This document shows, one piece after another, positions 50,387-60,476 of a stretch of 64,000 nucleotides of DNA. Below the pieces are notes generated by a model, which saw only the letters and a program-made list of their open reading frames with translations, was not told the DNA's origin and searched no databases. This DNA comes from Candidatus Enterococcus moelleringii. GTDB taxonomy: Bacteria; Bacillota; Bacilli; Lactobacillales; Enterococcaceae. The translations under genes and the position numbers were made by a program. Location: contig NZ_JAFREM010000012.1 in NCBI RefSeq assembly GCF_017377575.1, positions 124,001 through 188,000 on the forward strand, written 5' to 3'. Each line of letters begins with the position of its first letter. Position 1 is the first letter of the stretch.

Positions 50387-52858
50387 TTAGTGGATAGTTC
50401 TCCTCACCTTCACCTGGGTCAGCAGATAACTACAGTAATTAATCCCAGCAATTATTACCCAAAGGATTGCATAGTAAGCAGGGTTAAACTGGTATCCCTG
50501 AGCACTAAATTCACTGCTGGTCAGGAAACGAAGCGGCTCGATGAATAAAGCGATGGTCACAGATTGGATCAAACTGATGACCAGCTTTTCTAAAAGCATG
50601 ATTTTTCTCAGCTTTTGATTGCTTAGTCCAAAGCTGAACATGATTTGATAATCGTTTAAACGTTGATAATTCACGATAAATTGAATACACACTAGCAAGA
50701 ACAGACTAGAGAAAATACTCACCACAATCATATTGTTAAAAATCGCTTTTTGATCATCCAGAAATACTTTGACGATCCCTAAGAAGTCGCTGTCTCTTTC
50801 TAAGAAGCCATCGGGATCTTCGCGGATTAATTCACCAGCAATTTCTTCAAAACTGCTATTGTAAAACTTAAACTGCGGCACACTTTTTAGCAGCACATTT
50901 TGCTTGAGGAAAGCCGAATTATTTATATAAGCGAAAATTCCTTTGCTGGAATTGCTGCTTCTTAGCAAACCGCAAATAGTAAACTCCTGGCTTTCTCCTT
51001 CAATAGATAAAAGGATTTTATCGCCAATGTTATAGTTGTCGGAGGATACATACATATACGGATTCAGAACGATTTGATTTTCCTTTTCATAGTCCAACCA
51101 CTGTCCTTTTTCCAGTTCTTGTTTTTGGACACTTTCTAAGAATCGCTGGCTGATATTAACAGACAATCGGTCAAAATTCGCCGCTGTTTCAGATACATAT
51201 ACATCCACAACCCCGGCTTTTGAAACAAACTCCTCGATGGAATCACCGTTTACCTCCAGCAGTTGTCCATTTACTGAATAATCCAACGTGTAGTCCTCAA
51301 TCGAATGGGTCTGCAGCTTTGAACTTACTGGCACTACACTGTCGGAGGAGGTTGTGTAAACCGCTGATACCACCCCACTCTTCTCCTCTTGAGGCGTTCC
51401 TGAAAAAGAAGTAATAAAATTGGGAACCATGATCAAGATCAAAATGAAAATCAGTGATATGGTAAAAATGGTGGTGCTGAAAGCAATCATGCCACTCGTT
51501 TGTTTCAGGGACGAAAACGCAAGATAGTACTTGTTTTTTATGACAAAACGCAGCCTGCTGACTAAACGAATGCCCACATAACTGATGACAAACACCAGCA
51601 GTGAAAGGATCAATATCCCAAGCAAATAAATGAAGCCTGAGAAAGATCCTAGATACAGGGAAATAGTTAGCGACAGCAAAAGATACACCACAAAAATACT
51701 CAGCTTGATGCGACTTTCCTTCAGCAAGTTCACCTGTTTCTTTTTGAAAAGTTGGAAAGAAACGGCTTGCGCGCAAGATATTGGAATCAAGGAAAAAATC
51801 AAGGTTTCTAAATAAATCAATCCCGTAACCAGCAGCACATTTTTCAGCTGCCCCAGTGAAAAGAACTTCAACGTCGAGTTAGCAATCGAAGACACGTAGG
51901 CGACACTGCCAATATGTCCAACAATCAGACCAATTACTAACCCCACTGATGTAATCAGCAGCAGTTCCAAAAGAATAAACGCCGCCACTTGTTTGTTTTT
52001 CATCCCCATTACTTTCATCAACACGTAATCCTTCATTCGTTGTGTCACGAAGAACAAAAAAGCGCAGCTGACACAAATCCCGCTGATAATGAAGGTTATC
52101 GCCCCGATTAATTTCAATCCTTGGAGTCGCAGCTCAATTCTTGGCGCAATTTTTTCCGTCAGCTCCTCGTGGGTACGGGTAGAAAAGTTTAGCGAAAAGA
52201 CGTTCTTGGTTTCTTCGATGGTTGATTTACTTGGAGAATCTAAATAGGCCACATTCTGAACTGGCTCATCCGGCAAATAAACCCAAGCATTGCCAATCAT
52301 GTTTTCCGAATATTCCATCTCCGTATCCGAAGCATCTAGGTAGCGATTGGATGGCAAAATCTCCTTTACCGTAAACAGGCGATCCTTTTCTATTTGCGAA
52401 TGCAGCTTTACAAACAGCTGATCATTCACTTGAACCCCCAAACGATCCGCGGCTTTACTGCTCAGCACAATTTCGTCTTTTTTCAGCTTTTGGAAATTTT
52501 CTTGTGGTTTAATCATCACGTTTAGAAAAACGTTACCAATTTGATCGTCTATCATAACATTCGTGACCATTTGCCGCCCGGTTGAATAAGTAGTGTTCGG
52601 CAAACTTGTTAAATAGCTGACCTGGTCATCAGAAAATGTATGTTGGAAATAGTCTTTGTCTTGAATTTTAATCGCAGCATGGCCATTAACCTTGGAAATT
52701 TCTTCAGCTGCAGTATCTTGGTAATAATCAGTCAACGTCGACATAAAATAAGTGCTGGCTGCAGCCAAGACAATCGATAAGATACAGGCGAAGACCAATA
52801 GCTTATGTTCAACGAAATTGCGGAGACTGTATACTTTAAATAGATGCAAAAATTTCAT
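50387..52858 (-). CDS. Large FtsX-type ABC permease (two FtsX domains)
   Basis: 823 residues with ten or so hydrophobic segments in the LolE/YxdM-like duplicated layout: N-terminal helix near 20-40, extracellular domain to about 240, three helices, a central pair, a second extracellular domain at about 490-690 and a last helix group. The start overlaps the ATPase stop by 4 bases (ATGA). No lipoprotein or regulator is adjacent, so the substrate is open. Confidence 0.87.
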   Translation of the reverse strand: MKFLHLFKVYSLRNFVEHKLLVFACILSIVLAAASTYFMSTLTDYYQDTAAEEISKVNGHAAIKIQDKDYFQHTFSDDQVSYLTSLPNTTYSTGRQMVTNVMIDDQIGNVFLNVMIKPQENFQKLKKDEIVLSSKAADRLGVQVNDQLFVKLHSQIEKDRLFTVKEILPSNRYLDASDTEMEYSENMIGNAWVYLPDEPVQNVAYLDSPSKSTIEETKNVFSLNFSTRTHEELTEKIAPRIELRLQGLKLIGAITFIISGICVSCAFLFFVTQRMKDYVLMKVMGMKNKQVAAFILLELLLITSVGLVIGLIVGHIGSVAYVSSIANSTLKFFSLGQLKNVLLVTGLIYLETLIFSLIPISCAQAVSFQLFKKKQVNLLKESRIKLSIFVVYLLLSLTISLYLGSFSGFIYLLGILILSLLVFVISYVGIRLVSRLRFVIKNKYYLAFSSLKQTSGMIAFSTTIFTISLIFILILIMVPNFITSFSGTPQEEKSGVVSAVYTTSSDSVVPVSSKLQTHSIEDYTLDYSVNGQLLEVNGDSIEEFVSKAGVVDVYVSETAANFDRLSVNISQRFLESVQKQELEKGQWLDYEKENQIVLNPYMYVSSDNYNIGDKILLSIEGESQEFTICGLLRSSNSSKGIFAYINNSAFLKQNVLLKSVPQFKFYNSSFEEIAGELIREDPDGFLERDSDFLGIVKVFLDDQKAIFNNMIVVSIFSSLFLLVCIQFIVNYQRLNDYQIMFSFGLSNQKLRKIMLLEKLVISLIQSVTIALFIEPLRFLTSSEFSAQGYQFNPAYYAILWVIIAGINYCSYLLTQVKVRRTIH

Positions 52859-53529
52859 AACGCCGCATCTCCTATTATTTCCCCATCATGAATACGCACG
52901 ATCCTTTCGCTGTAGCTGGCCATTTCTTCGTCGTGAGTCACCATCACGATGGTGGTGCCAAATTGTCGGTTGATCTCTTTGAACAGCTGCATGATATTTT
53001 CGCTGTTTTTACTGTCCAGGGCACCAGTTGGTTCATCGGCTAATAATAATTTCGGTTGTCGAATTAAGGCTCGGGCGATGGAAACTCGTTGCTGCTCCCC
53101 GCCGGATAGTTGGGAAGGATATTTTTTGAGCAAATCTTTTAGACCAAGATCGGCCGCTAATTCTTCGGCGGTCGCAAAATTTTGTTTAGTCGCAGAAAAA
53201 TACAACGGCAGGCGGATATTTTCCAGCACCGTCAAGGAATTGATCAAATTGTATTCTTGAAACACAATCCCAACCTGCTCATTTCTAAAATCAGCTAATT
53301 GATTCTCGTTTTGATTTTTGAAGGTGACCCCAGCAACGTCCACCTCACCGCTGTATTCAGCGTCCAGGCCGGCAATAATATTCAGCAACGTGCTTTTTCC
53401 GCTGCCGCTTGCCCCCATAATCGAGACAAACTCGCCGCTGTTGACGGAGAAGTTGATGTCATTTAAGATAACCTTCTGATCGCTGGTGGTTTTGGTGAGG
53501 GAGAGTAGTTTGATAATTTCATTGTTCAT
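52855..53529 (-). CDS. ABC transporter ATPase (MacB/LolD type)
   Basis: 224 residues with Walker A GASGSGKST near 39-47, signature LSGGEQQR near 141 and Walker B LLLADEPTGALDS near 161. It is coupled to the 823-residue permease. GAGGTACGGCCAAATG supplies the start region. Confidence 0.93.
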   Translation of the reverse strand: MNNEIIKLLSLTKTTSDQKVILNDINFSVNSGEFVSIMGASGSGKSTLLNIIAGLDAEYSGEVDVAGVTFKNQNENQLADFRNEQVGIVFQEYNLINSLTVLENIRLPLYFSATKQNFATAEELAADLGLKDLLKKYPSQLSGGEQQRVSIARALIRQPKLLLADEPTGALDSKNSENIMQLFKEINRQFGTTIVMVTHDEEMASYSERIVRIHDGEIIGDAAL

Positions 53530-53778
53530 TTGGCCGTACCTCCTCTTTGCGTCGGGTTTGTACTATATAATAATACCTTACAAAAACAGTATACAATACT
53601 GATTTAACGAGTGTCTATATAATTATCGACAATACATTTTTATAGCACATCAGATATAAGAAGTACGCTTTTTGTTTTCTCCTGTAAGAAATTAGTAGAT
53701 GCAATTTCTTGCTTGCTGCTAATCGGGTCTGATTATGATCAAAAACAAGACTTTTATGACTGAAAGATCTTGAAAATA
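53530..53778. other. Intergenic region before the third ABC operon
   Basis: About 250 bases, no gene. AT-rich, with several TATA-like hexamers for the - strand; no unambiguous promoter. Confidence 0.4.
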
Positions 53779-53823
53779 GAAATGTCCCCACCCAACTTGT
53801 TTAATTGAGTAGGGACATTTTTG
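53779..53823 (-). terminator. Terminator after thrS
   Basis: AAATGTCCCCAC pairs with GTAGGGACATTT with one mismatch; A-rich DNA at the left provides the U-run for the - strand. Confidence 0.75.
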
Positions 53824-53864
53824 TATATAGGGACTTATTGATTGACTACAATTTCCGAAATCTT

Positions 53865-55805
53865 CTAATCTCGACTATACTTCGCAACATCTGCCATCAT
53901 CGTCTGCACAAAATGCTCCAGACTTTCAACAGCTGTTTCTTTACTGCCATACCGGCGAATATTTACAGAGTCGTCTTCAACCTCTTTATCTCCCACGACG
54001 ATTTGATAAGGTATTTTTTGTGTTTGAGAAGTCCTTATTTTGTATCCCATTTTTTCATTCCGAGCATCAACTTCTACCCGCAGACCTTGTTCCTGCAAAC
54101 GTCTTTTTACTTCATGAGCGTAATCGCTATGAATATCCACCGACACGGGAATGATGGTTGCTTGAATTGGTGCCAGCCATGTAGGAAAAGCTCCCTTATA
54201 AACCTCAGTTAAATAAGCAACAAAACGTTCCATGGTGGAAACAATTCCGCGATGGATGACTACTGGGCGATGAGTGTTTTCACCGTCTGCTCCTACGTAA
54301 GTTAGATCGAATCTTTCGGGAAGCAAGAAATCCAATTGAATAGTGGACAGTGTTTCTTCATTGCCTAAGGCTGTTTTCACTTGAACATCCAGTTTTGGTC
54401 CGTAAAAGGCCGCTTCTCCTTCTGCTTCAAAGTACTCTAAACCTAACTCATCCATCGCACCCTTCAGCATTTTCTGGGCGTTTTCCCACATAGCATCGTC
54501 ATCGAAATACTTATCGGTGTTGTTAGGATCGCGATAGCTTAAACGGAAACGGTAATCGGTCACGTTAAAGTCCGCATACACATTAATCATCAAATCCAAG
54601 GTACGCTTGAATTCTTCATTGATTTGATCTGGACGAATGAAAGTATGCCCATCGTTCAACGTCATTTCCCGCACCCGCTGCAAACCAGACAGCGCCCCGG
54701 ATTTTTCGTAGCGATGCTGCATCCCCAATTCAGCGATTCGAATCGGCAGCTCGCGATAGGAGTGAATATCATTTTTATAGACCATCATGTGGTGTGGACA
54801 ATTCATCGGACGCAGCACCAGCATCTCACCATCCCCCATGTCCATTGGCGGGAACATATCTTCATGGTAGTGATCCCAATGGCCGGAAGTTTTGTAAAAT
54901 TCTACATTGGCCATAATCGGAGTATAAACGTGCTGGTAGCCCAGACTAATTTCTTTATCTGTAATGTAACGTTCAATGGTACGTCGAATAGTCGCACCCT
55001 TTGGCAACCAGAATGGCAGACCGGAACCCACGTCTGAGGAAATCATAAATAGATCCAATTCTCGGCCTAATTTCCGATGATCTCTTTCTTTGGCTTCTTC
55101 CCGAATTTTGATAAATTCCTTCAGCGCTTTTTTATCAAAGAAAGCTGTACCGTAAATTCGCTGCATCATTTGGTTTTCTGAACTGCCTCGCCAATAAGCA
55201 CCTGCCACTGACAACAGCTGGAAAATCTGAATCCGACCGGTTGTCGGCACATGCGGTCCGCGACACAAATCAATAAAGTCTTTTTGTTCATAAGCAGTGA
55301 TTATTTCATCATCGGGAAGTTCATTAATCAGTTCTACCTTGTAAGGATCGCCGCCAAAGATTTCTAAAGCTTCCTCTTTGGTTAGAACTTTACGAACAAT
55401 TGGGTTGTTCTCTTTTACAATTTTCATCATCTCTGCTTCAATCGCTGGCAAATCCTCAGAAGTGATCGGCTGCTTGCCGTTATCGGTATCGTAATAAAAT
55501 CCTGAATCAATCGCTGGCCCAACACCAAAGTGAATATTCGGGAACAAGCGTCGCAGGGCATTTGCCATCAAATGAGCCGCAGAATGGCGCAGAATTCCCA
55601 ATGCATCCTCATGATCTGGTGTCACGATTTCGATTGTTCCATCTTCTTCAATGGCCTGATTCAAATCGATCAACTCACCATTTAATTTTCCCGCCAAGGC
55701 TTTTTTAGCTAAGCTTTTAGAAATCCCCTCAGCAATAGTCAGAGTTGTTACACCTGATTCGTACTCTTTTTTCATTCCGTCTGGGAAAGTAATTCTGATT
55801 GACAT
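53865..55805 (-). CDS. thrS: Threonyl-tRNA synthetase
   Basis: 646 residues, the normal length. TGS domain at 1-64, the editing/SAD domain to about 220 ([16 protein letters not shown] near 73), class II catalytic core at about 240-535 with RPMNCPHHM holding a zinc cysteine and histidine, and the anticodon-binding domain at about 545-640. It charges tRNA-Thr in the cytoplasm. It is preceded by a T-box with a threonine specifier, so uncharged tRNA-Thr induces it. AGGAGGAG precedes the start. Confidence 0.97.
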   Translation of the reverse strand: MSIRITFPDGMKKEYESGVTTLTIAEGISKSLAKKALAGKLNGELIDLNQAIEEDGTIEIVTPDHEDALGILRHSAAHLMANALRRLFPNIHFGVGPAIDSGFYYDTDNGKQPITSEDLPAIEAEMMKIVKENNPIVRKVLTKEEALEIFGGDPYKVELINELPDDEIITAYEQKDFIDLCRGPHVPTTGRIQIFQLLSVAGAYWRGSSENQMMQRIYGTAFFDKKALKEFIKIREEAKERDHRKLGRELDLFMISSDVGSGLPFWLPKGATIRRTIERYITDKEISLGYQHVYTPIMANVEFYKTSGHWDHYHEDMFPPMDMGDGEMLVLRPMNCPHHMMVYKNDIHSYRELPIRIAELGMQHRYEKSGALSGLQRVREMTLNDGHTFIRPDQINEEFKRTLDLMINVYADFNVTDYRFRLSYRDPNNTDKYFDDDAMWENAQKMLKGAMDELGLEYFEAEGEAAFYGPKLDVQVKTALGNEETLSTIQLDFLLPERFDLTYVGADGENTHRPVVIHRGIVSTMERFVAYLTEVYKGAFPTWLAPIQATIIPVSVDIHSDYAHEVKRRLQEQGLRVEVDARNEKMGYKIRTSQTQKIPYQIVVGDKEVEDDSVNIRRYGSKETAVESLEHFVQTMMADVAKYSRD

Positions 55806-55834
55806 GTAAATCTCCTCCTATTTTTGAATAATAA

Positions 55835-56063
55835 AAAAGTCCTAGCATCATTTAAGATACTAGGACGAATTATCGTGGTTCCACCTAAGTTTGAGCTCCA
55901 AAAAGCTCCTTGAACGTGATAACGGGACGACCGCCTTTGGATTTAGCAAAGGTCTGAAAAAAGTGGTAAAGCCTTGAGGATTTGGAAAACTTGCAGCCGA
56001 GGTTTTCCTCTCTTAAAAATCTAGATCAAGGATTCGTGTCTTTTTCTCTAATCAATTTTTAAC
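55835..56063 (-). ncRNA. T-box riboswitch of thrS, threonine specifier
   Basis: On the - strand stem I contains AAGAGAGG and CTCGGCTG, then GGCTTTACCAC with ACC (55967-55965) in specifier position. TTAGGTGGAACCACG near 55887 is the T-box sequence. The terminator CCTAGCATC/GATACTAGG with six T lies at 55864-55835. ACC reads threonine, matching the controlled gene. Confidence 0.92.
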
Positions 56064-56092
56064 AGTATACCCATGAATTTTGAAAATTACAA
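56064..56092 (-). promoter_or_regulatory. Promoter of thrS
   Basis: TTGTAA at 56092-56087 and TATACT at 56069-56064 with a 17-base spacer, just before the T-box leader. Confidence 0.75.
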
Positions 56093-56235
56093 GGAAATTT
56101 TACAAACAAGCGAAGAAGGGGGATTCCGTTTCCCCACGTTTGTCCCGATTATGTTGGTTTGCTATAATGAGAAAACAGTTCAATTCTTCTTGTTTTTCCT
56201 GCTAAGCTATTTTATAAGCAATCAAAGGAGCAATT

Positions 56236-57330
56236 ATGCGAAACTACTTTTTAAAACGCTGGTTTTGGGTGATCCCCGGTATACTGGCTTTTTTACTAAC
56301 TCAATATGCCCGGCTTCATCCAGCTTGGACTGAGACAGTCTACAGCTTAACCATTTATCCAGTTTTGGCGAATGTTGTCGGATTTTTGCCGTCGCTGGTG
56401 TCTTTTTCGGTAACTGAATGGCTGATGCTGCTATTCATTGTCGCCTGCTTAATTGCTATTATTTTTTCTGTTCGGAAATTCATTGTCACGAAAAAGGAAC
56501 GAAAAATGCTGGTGTACCGTGGCATAGTAAGTGTGCTAGCGATCGTCAGTATGATTTATTTCCTGTTCACGCTGCTGTGCGGGTTGAATTATTATCGTTA
56601 TACCTTCACTGATTATACTGGTTATGATATCGGTCATAGCAGTCAAGGGGAGCTGGGGCAGCTTTGTGCCAATTTAGCGGATGAGTTGGTGGAAATTCGC
56701 GAGGAGCTGCCGACGGACATTTATACTTCGACAGAATTTGCGACCTATTCTGAAAAATCAGTTGACGCGATGCAGGAGCTTGCCGATGACTATCCTGTGC
56801 TGGAGCGGTCGTTTTATTCCCATCCTAAGCCGGTGCTGCTCTCAAAAATAATGTCGAGTGCTGGAATCACCGGTGTGTTTTTCCCATTCACGATGGAATC
56901 AAACGTCAACCGGGATGTTCCCTTCTACACGATTCCCGCAACGATGACCCATGAACTGGCCCATCAAGTAGGTTTTATGCGGGAAGACGAGGCAAACTTT
57001 ATCGCCTATCTCGCCTGTAAAGAAGTAAAGGATCCGCTGATGAAATACAGCGGCTTATCTTTGGCCTTCAGTTACGCTATTTCAGCCTTAAATCGAGTCA
57101 GTCCGGAAAAAGCGAACGCCGTGAAAAGTCGCTTGTCGCCGCAAGTTCAGCAAGATCGTGCCTATAATTCAGACTATTTCCGTCGTTATCGGGGCAAGTT
57201 TTATGATTTTTCAACCAACGTAAATAACACCTACTTAAAAGCCAATAACCAAAAAGATGGCGTTGCCAGCTATGGCCGTATGGTGGAGCTGTTGTTGGCG
57301 GAACAGCAGCATCAGCGAAATTCTGAATAA
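56236..57330 (+). CDS. DUF3810-like membrane zinc metalloprotease family protein
   Basis: 364 residues. Three hydrophobic segments in the first 125 residues (GILAFLLTQYA, WLMLLFIVACLIAIIFSV, VLAIVSMIYFLFTLLCGL), then a soluble domain with THELAHQVGF near 238-247, an HExxH-type zinc site, and EDEANFIAYLAC following as the third-ligand glutamate. This matches DUF3810, whose substrate is unknown. AAAGGAG lies before the ATG. It is divergent from thrS and stands alone. Confidence 0.85.
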   Translation: MRNYFLKRWFWVIPGILAFLLTQYARLHPAWTETVYSLTIYPVLANVVGFLPSLVSFSVTEWLMLLFIVACLIAIIFSVRKFIVTKKERKMLVYRGIVSVLAIVSMIYFLFTLLCGLNYYRYTFTDYTGYDIGHSSQGELGQLCANLADELVEIREELPTDIYTSTEFATYSEKSVDAMQELADDYPVLERSFYSHPKPVLLSKIMSSAGITGVFFPFTMESNVNRDVPFYTIPATMTHELAHQVGFMREDEANFIAYLACKEVKDPLMKYSGLSLAFSYAISALNRVSPEKANAVKSRLSPQVQQDRAYNSDYFRRYRGKFYDFSTNVNNTYLKANNQKDGVASYGRMVELLLAEQQHQRNSE

Positions 57331-57337
57331 AAAACAA

Positions 57338-57375
57338 GCCAGACCCGAATGCAAAAACAGGTCTGGCTCATTTTA
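57338..57375. terminator. Bidirectional terminator
   Basis: GCCAGACC and GGTCTGGC form a perfect stem around a 14-base loop; shared by the convergent metalloprotease and repeat-protein genes. Confidence 0.85.
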
Positions 57376-57387
57376 TTCTGTAACCCG

Positions 57388-58206
57388 CTATTTTGACTCC
57401 AAGCCGGCCTGTTTCAAAAATGCTTTCCACGTTTTAAATTTTAGCGTTGCATGTCCACTTAGCTTAAACTCATCCTCAGTCGGAACGCGGTCTAATTCGG
57501 CTGTTTTTTCTTTGACCGCTTGAATCAGTTCCTCTCTGCTGTAGCCCTTTTTCCGGGGTGGTAATCCAGTAGCCTTGACAAAGTTTGTCCACGAGCCGAA
57601 TTTCTTAACGGCTTGGGTCTGGTAAGGAAACTCCTTCACACGGGGTGTTTCCCCCAGCTGTTCACTCAATTCGATAAATTCTCTGATGATACTCTCCTTG
57701 GATAAATCTTTTTTCGAAACTTTCTTACTTGGGATCAACCCCGCCGCTTCGAGAAAATTGTCCCATGATTTGAATCTTCTGATGATCTCAAAAGGATTGT
57801 CTACGTCTGAAGACTTGGGTATCCGACCTAACTCAGCCGCTTTTTGCTGGACCTCTCGAAGGTACACCTGATTGGAAATCCTTACGTTGGAACGTCTTTT
57901 CAAGCCACTTTCGTCAATAAAGGTTGTCCATAAGCCGAATTGATTAATAGCTTCATTTCTATATTTAAACTCATTCATACGAGGCGTTTCGCCAAGTTCT
58001 TTGCTTAATTTCAACAGTTCGTCAATCAACGTTTGCTTATCCAGCTGGAGGATCAAACCAGCTTCTTTAAGAAAATTAGTCCAAGATCCGAAGCGATTGC
58101 AAGCTATGGTAGCCTTTTTAAATTCTGCGCTCCCTGGTGCCCGTCCCAATTCAGCTGCTCTTTTTTGAACCAGCTGAATCAGCTCTTCATTACTGATGTT
58201 TTTCAC
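57388..58206 (-). CDS. Homing-endonuclease-associated repeat protein (about 5 repeats)
   Basis: 272 residues made of about five units of 50-60 residues. Each unit has a helix such as EELIQLVQKRAAELGRAP, then EF or DF, then RFGSWTNFLKEAGL. This matches the HNH/homing-endonuclease-associated repeat, a small helical module thought to bind DNA, but no nuclease motif is present. GTG at 58206 was chosen for GGGAGG 7 bases upstream. It is a paralogue of the next gene. Confidence 0.8.
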   Translation of the reverse strand: MKNISNEELIQLVQKRAAELGRAPGSAEFKKATIACNRFGSWTNFLKEAGLILQLDKQTLIDELLKLSKELGETPRMNEFKYRNEAINQFGLWTTFIDESGLKRRSNVRISNQVYLREVQQKAAELGRIPKSSDVDNPFEIIRRFKSWDNFLEAAGLIPSKKVSKKDLSKESIIREFIELSEQLGETPRVKEFPYQTQAVKKFGSWTNFVKATGLPPRKKGYSREELIQAVKEKTAELDRVPTEDEFKLSGHATLKFKTWKAFLKQAGLESK

Positions 58207-58426
58207 TCTGAAACCTCCCTGATAAAAAAATGACTCTCCCATCAGTCGCAATCGACTTGAAAGGATTTTAAGCCGACCTTTCCTGCTCTTTAGAAAGATA
58301 CGCTATTTTCGATAATTTTTGCAGAATCTTTTATATTTTTAGGATGTGCGGAAATTAATTGCAGTTATAGTATAACAAAACAATATATTTAAGAAAACAA
58401 GAAAAGCTGATTGCTGTAAACAAAAA

Positions 58427-58459
58427 ATCAGCTGGTCAATGTACAGTTGACCAGCTGTT
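58427..58459 (-). terminator. Terminator after the longer repeat-protein gene
   Basis: CAGCTGGTCAA and TTGACCAGCTG form a perfect 11-bp stem with a 7-base loop; six A to the left give the U-run on the - strand. Confidence 0.88.
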
Positions 58460-58486
58460 TCAAGTATGATCAAAATGATGATCTAA

Positions 58487-59632
58487 TTAATATCTCAGTC
58501 GTAAATCCAACCAGTGTTTTTGTTTTGAGGGTGCATCTTTGCCACGCTTTCGGGGCTCTAATCCACTGGCTTTAACAAATTTTGGCCACGAGCCAAAAAG
58601 CTGGAATGCTTGTCTGTAGTATTTGAAATCAACTGAACGAGGGGTTTCTTCCATTATGTTACTTAAGTGGATAAATTCCTGGATCAACTCTTCTTCTGAT
58701 AATTGGTTCGTTTTTACATAAACTGGTTTATGGGGTTTCAGCCCTGCAGCTTTAAGAAATTTTTCCCATGAGCCAAATTCCCTAACAGCCATTGTATAGT
58801 CGGGAAATCTATAGGAAACCGGCGTCTGTCCGATTCTCTTTGCTTCTGCTTGAACCAATTGGATTAACTCCTCTGAGGTGAGTTGTTTTCGCGGTTGTTT
58901 TTTCACCTTAGGTTCTTTAGGCTGCTTTTTTACCTTAGATTTTCGAGTCCGCTTTTTCAGTCCGCTGGCTTCGATAAAGCGGGCCCATGAGCCGAATGCT
59001 TTGATCGCTTGATTATAGTGTTTGAAATCAGCTGAACGAGGGGTTTCTCCTAGTTCATCACGTAATTGCCGGAGTTCATTTATCAGTGCTCGTTTCTTTT
59101 GTTTGGCGAATTTGGATTTATTGTTGACCGGTAACCCCGCTTTCTTAACAAATTTCTCCCAAGAAGGGTATCTTGTTTTGACAGTTTGGGAGTGTTTGAA
59201 TTCCGAGGCAAGCGGCGTATAGCCTAATTCGGCAGCTCTTTCTTTCATCGCTGCAATCAGCTGGTCCTCGCTCAGGCCCCTTGAGCGCTTTTTCAGTCCA
59301 CTTTTTTTGACGAAGTTTGACCATGAACCAAATTGAGCAAGCGCTTTTTTATAATAAGCAAAATCAGCTTTTCTGGGTGTTTCTCCCAGCTCAGCACTTA
59401 ATTTTACTAATTCGTCAATCAGCTCACTCTTGGATGAAGGATAGTCTGAAGCTTCGCTTTTGCTTACCTTGCTAGGGGTTAATCTCGCGGCCTTCAGAAA
59501 ATTATTCCAGCTGCCAAACCGTCTAGCGGCCATCGAATAATACCTAAATTCTTTTGAAAGCGGCGTCCTTCCTAATACAGCTGCTCTTTGTTGAACTGAT
59601 TTTATCAGCTCCTCATCACTGATGTGTATCAC
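58487..59632 (-). CDS. Homing-endonuclease-associated repeat protein (about 6 repeats)
   Basis: 381 residues with about six repeats of the same type (ELGETPRSADFKHY, FGSWxxFxKxxGL). Repeats come in two alternating flavours, one opening EELIQLVQ and one LIDELVKLSAELGE. A very basic linker, KVKKQPKEPKVKKQPRK, sits near 230-250, and the C-terminus is basic. GTG at 59632 has GAGGAGG upstream. No catalytic domain is present. Confidence 0.8.
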   Translation of the reverse strand: MIHISDEELIKSVQQRAAVLGRTPLSKEFRYYSMAARRFGSWNNFLKAARLTPSKVSKSEASDYPSSKSELIDELVKLSAELGETPRKADFAYYKKALAQFGSWSNFVKKSGLKKRSRGLSEDQLIAAMKERAAELGYTPLASEFKHSQTVKTRYPSWEKFVKKAGLPVNNKSKFAKQKKRALINELRQLRDELGETPRSADFKHYNQAIKAFGSWARFIEASGLKKRTRKSKVKKQPKEPKVKKQPRKQLTSEELIQLVQAEAKRIGQTPVSYRFPDYTMAVREFGSWEKFLKAAGLKPHKPVYVKTNQLSEEELIQEFIHLSNIMEETPRSVDFKYYRQAFQLFGSWPKFVKASGLEPRKRGKDAPSKQKHWLDLRLRY

Positions 59633-59827
59633 GTGTAAATCCTCCTCAATAGTAAAGAAAAGTACGACAGGCTGTTCACACAGACCGTCAAAAAAAACAT
59701 ATTCGTATGTAATTACATTGCAGGTCTAACAGATTAATTATACCAAATGATCGTCAGAAAATGTCTGTATATAGCAAATTTTTGATAAATTCTGACGCTT
59801 TTTTTCAAATAGATTTCCCCTCAATAA

Positions 59828-59868
59828 AAAAAGATAAGCATATGTATTATTACACATCGCTTATCTTC
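59828..59868 (-). terminator. Palindromic terminator-type repeat
   Basis: AAGATAAGCATATGT and ACACATCGCTTATCTT form a stem of the same family as the hairpin after xerS. It lies beyond the stop of the small membrane protein gene. Confidence 0.7.
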
Positions 59869-59899
59869 CTATTTAAAGCTATTTTCTTTGAAAAAGGCC

Positions 59900-60256
59900 T
59901 CATCCTGATTTTCTTTCCCAATTGATCAGGAAAAAACTCAAGATCACAATGTACAGAACCACACTAAGGGTTCCAAAAAGAAAAACCTCGATTAAATTGA
60001 AAGCCAGTATCCCTAAGCCTACTCCTGCTACAATTGCTGCATTGGCATTTGAACCGGCCGATTGACTTGATCCGTAAAAATAAGGCGCTTTGGAGCGAAT
60101 TTCAAAGAAAAAGTAGACTAGGCCCATGACAAGCAAGGCCCCGCCGATCCAGCGCAGAAGCTCATTGGCAGGATTTGTGCTGATGACGATTTTAGCAGCA
60201 TAGGTTAGTAAAGATGCAAGGTAAAATGTGAGAATTCTTAAGGTGTGCTTGTTCAT
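59900..60256 (-). CDS. Small membrane protein with glycine-rich helix, unknown
   Basis: 118 residues with four hydrophobic segments (ILTFYLASLLTYAAKIV, WIGGALLVMGLVYFFFEI, AAIVAGVGLGILAFNLIEVF, LSVVLYIVILSFFLINW). GAAGGGATT lies before ATG 60256; a start 10 codons earlier lacks a site. No family recognised. Confidence 0.65.
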   Translation of the reverse strand: MNKHTLRILTFYLASLLTYAAKIVISTNPANELLRWIGGALLVMGLVYFFFEIRSKAPYFYGSSQSAGSNANAAIVAGVGLGILAFNLIEVFLFGTLSVVLYIVILSFFLINWERKSG

Positions 60257-60425
60257 GGGAATCCCTTCTTCCTTCTTTTTATCCAAATTGGTGCGTACGG
60301 TCCTTTACACCTTTAATTATAAATTGCTGATCAAACGCTGCACAAATCTAGATTTTAAGCATCCTTAAATTCCTTCAATAATCATAGGAAGCATTAATAA
60401 TCCGAATTATTTATCGTTGTAACAC

Positions 60426-60457
60426 AAAAAATCGCAAGAAGATAGACAAACTTCTTC
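60426..60457 (-). terminator. Terminator after the Mga-type regulator
   Basis: TCGCAAGAAGATAG and CTTCTTCTTGCGA form a long stem with A-rich DNA to the left, downstream of the regulator stop on the - strand. Confidence 0.8.
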
Positions 60458-60476
60458 TTGCGATGATTCAGATTTT

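Noticed and set aside
58281-58320. Fourth dif-like site (TTTAGAAAGATA)
   Set aside because: Only one short arm matches; the opposite arm and central spacing are absent.
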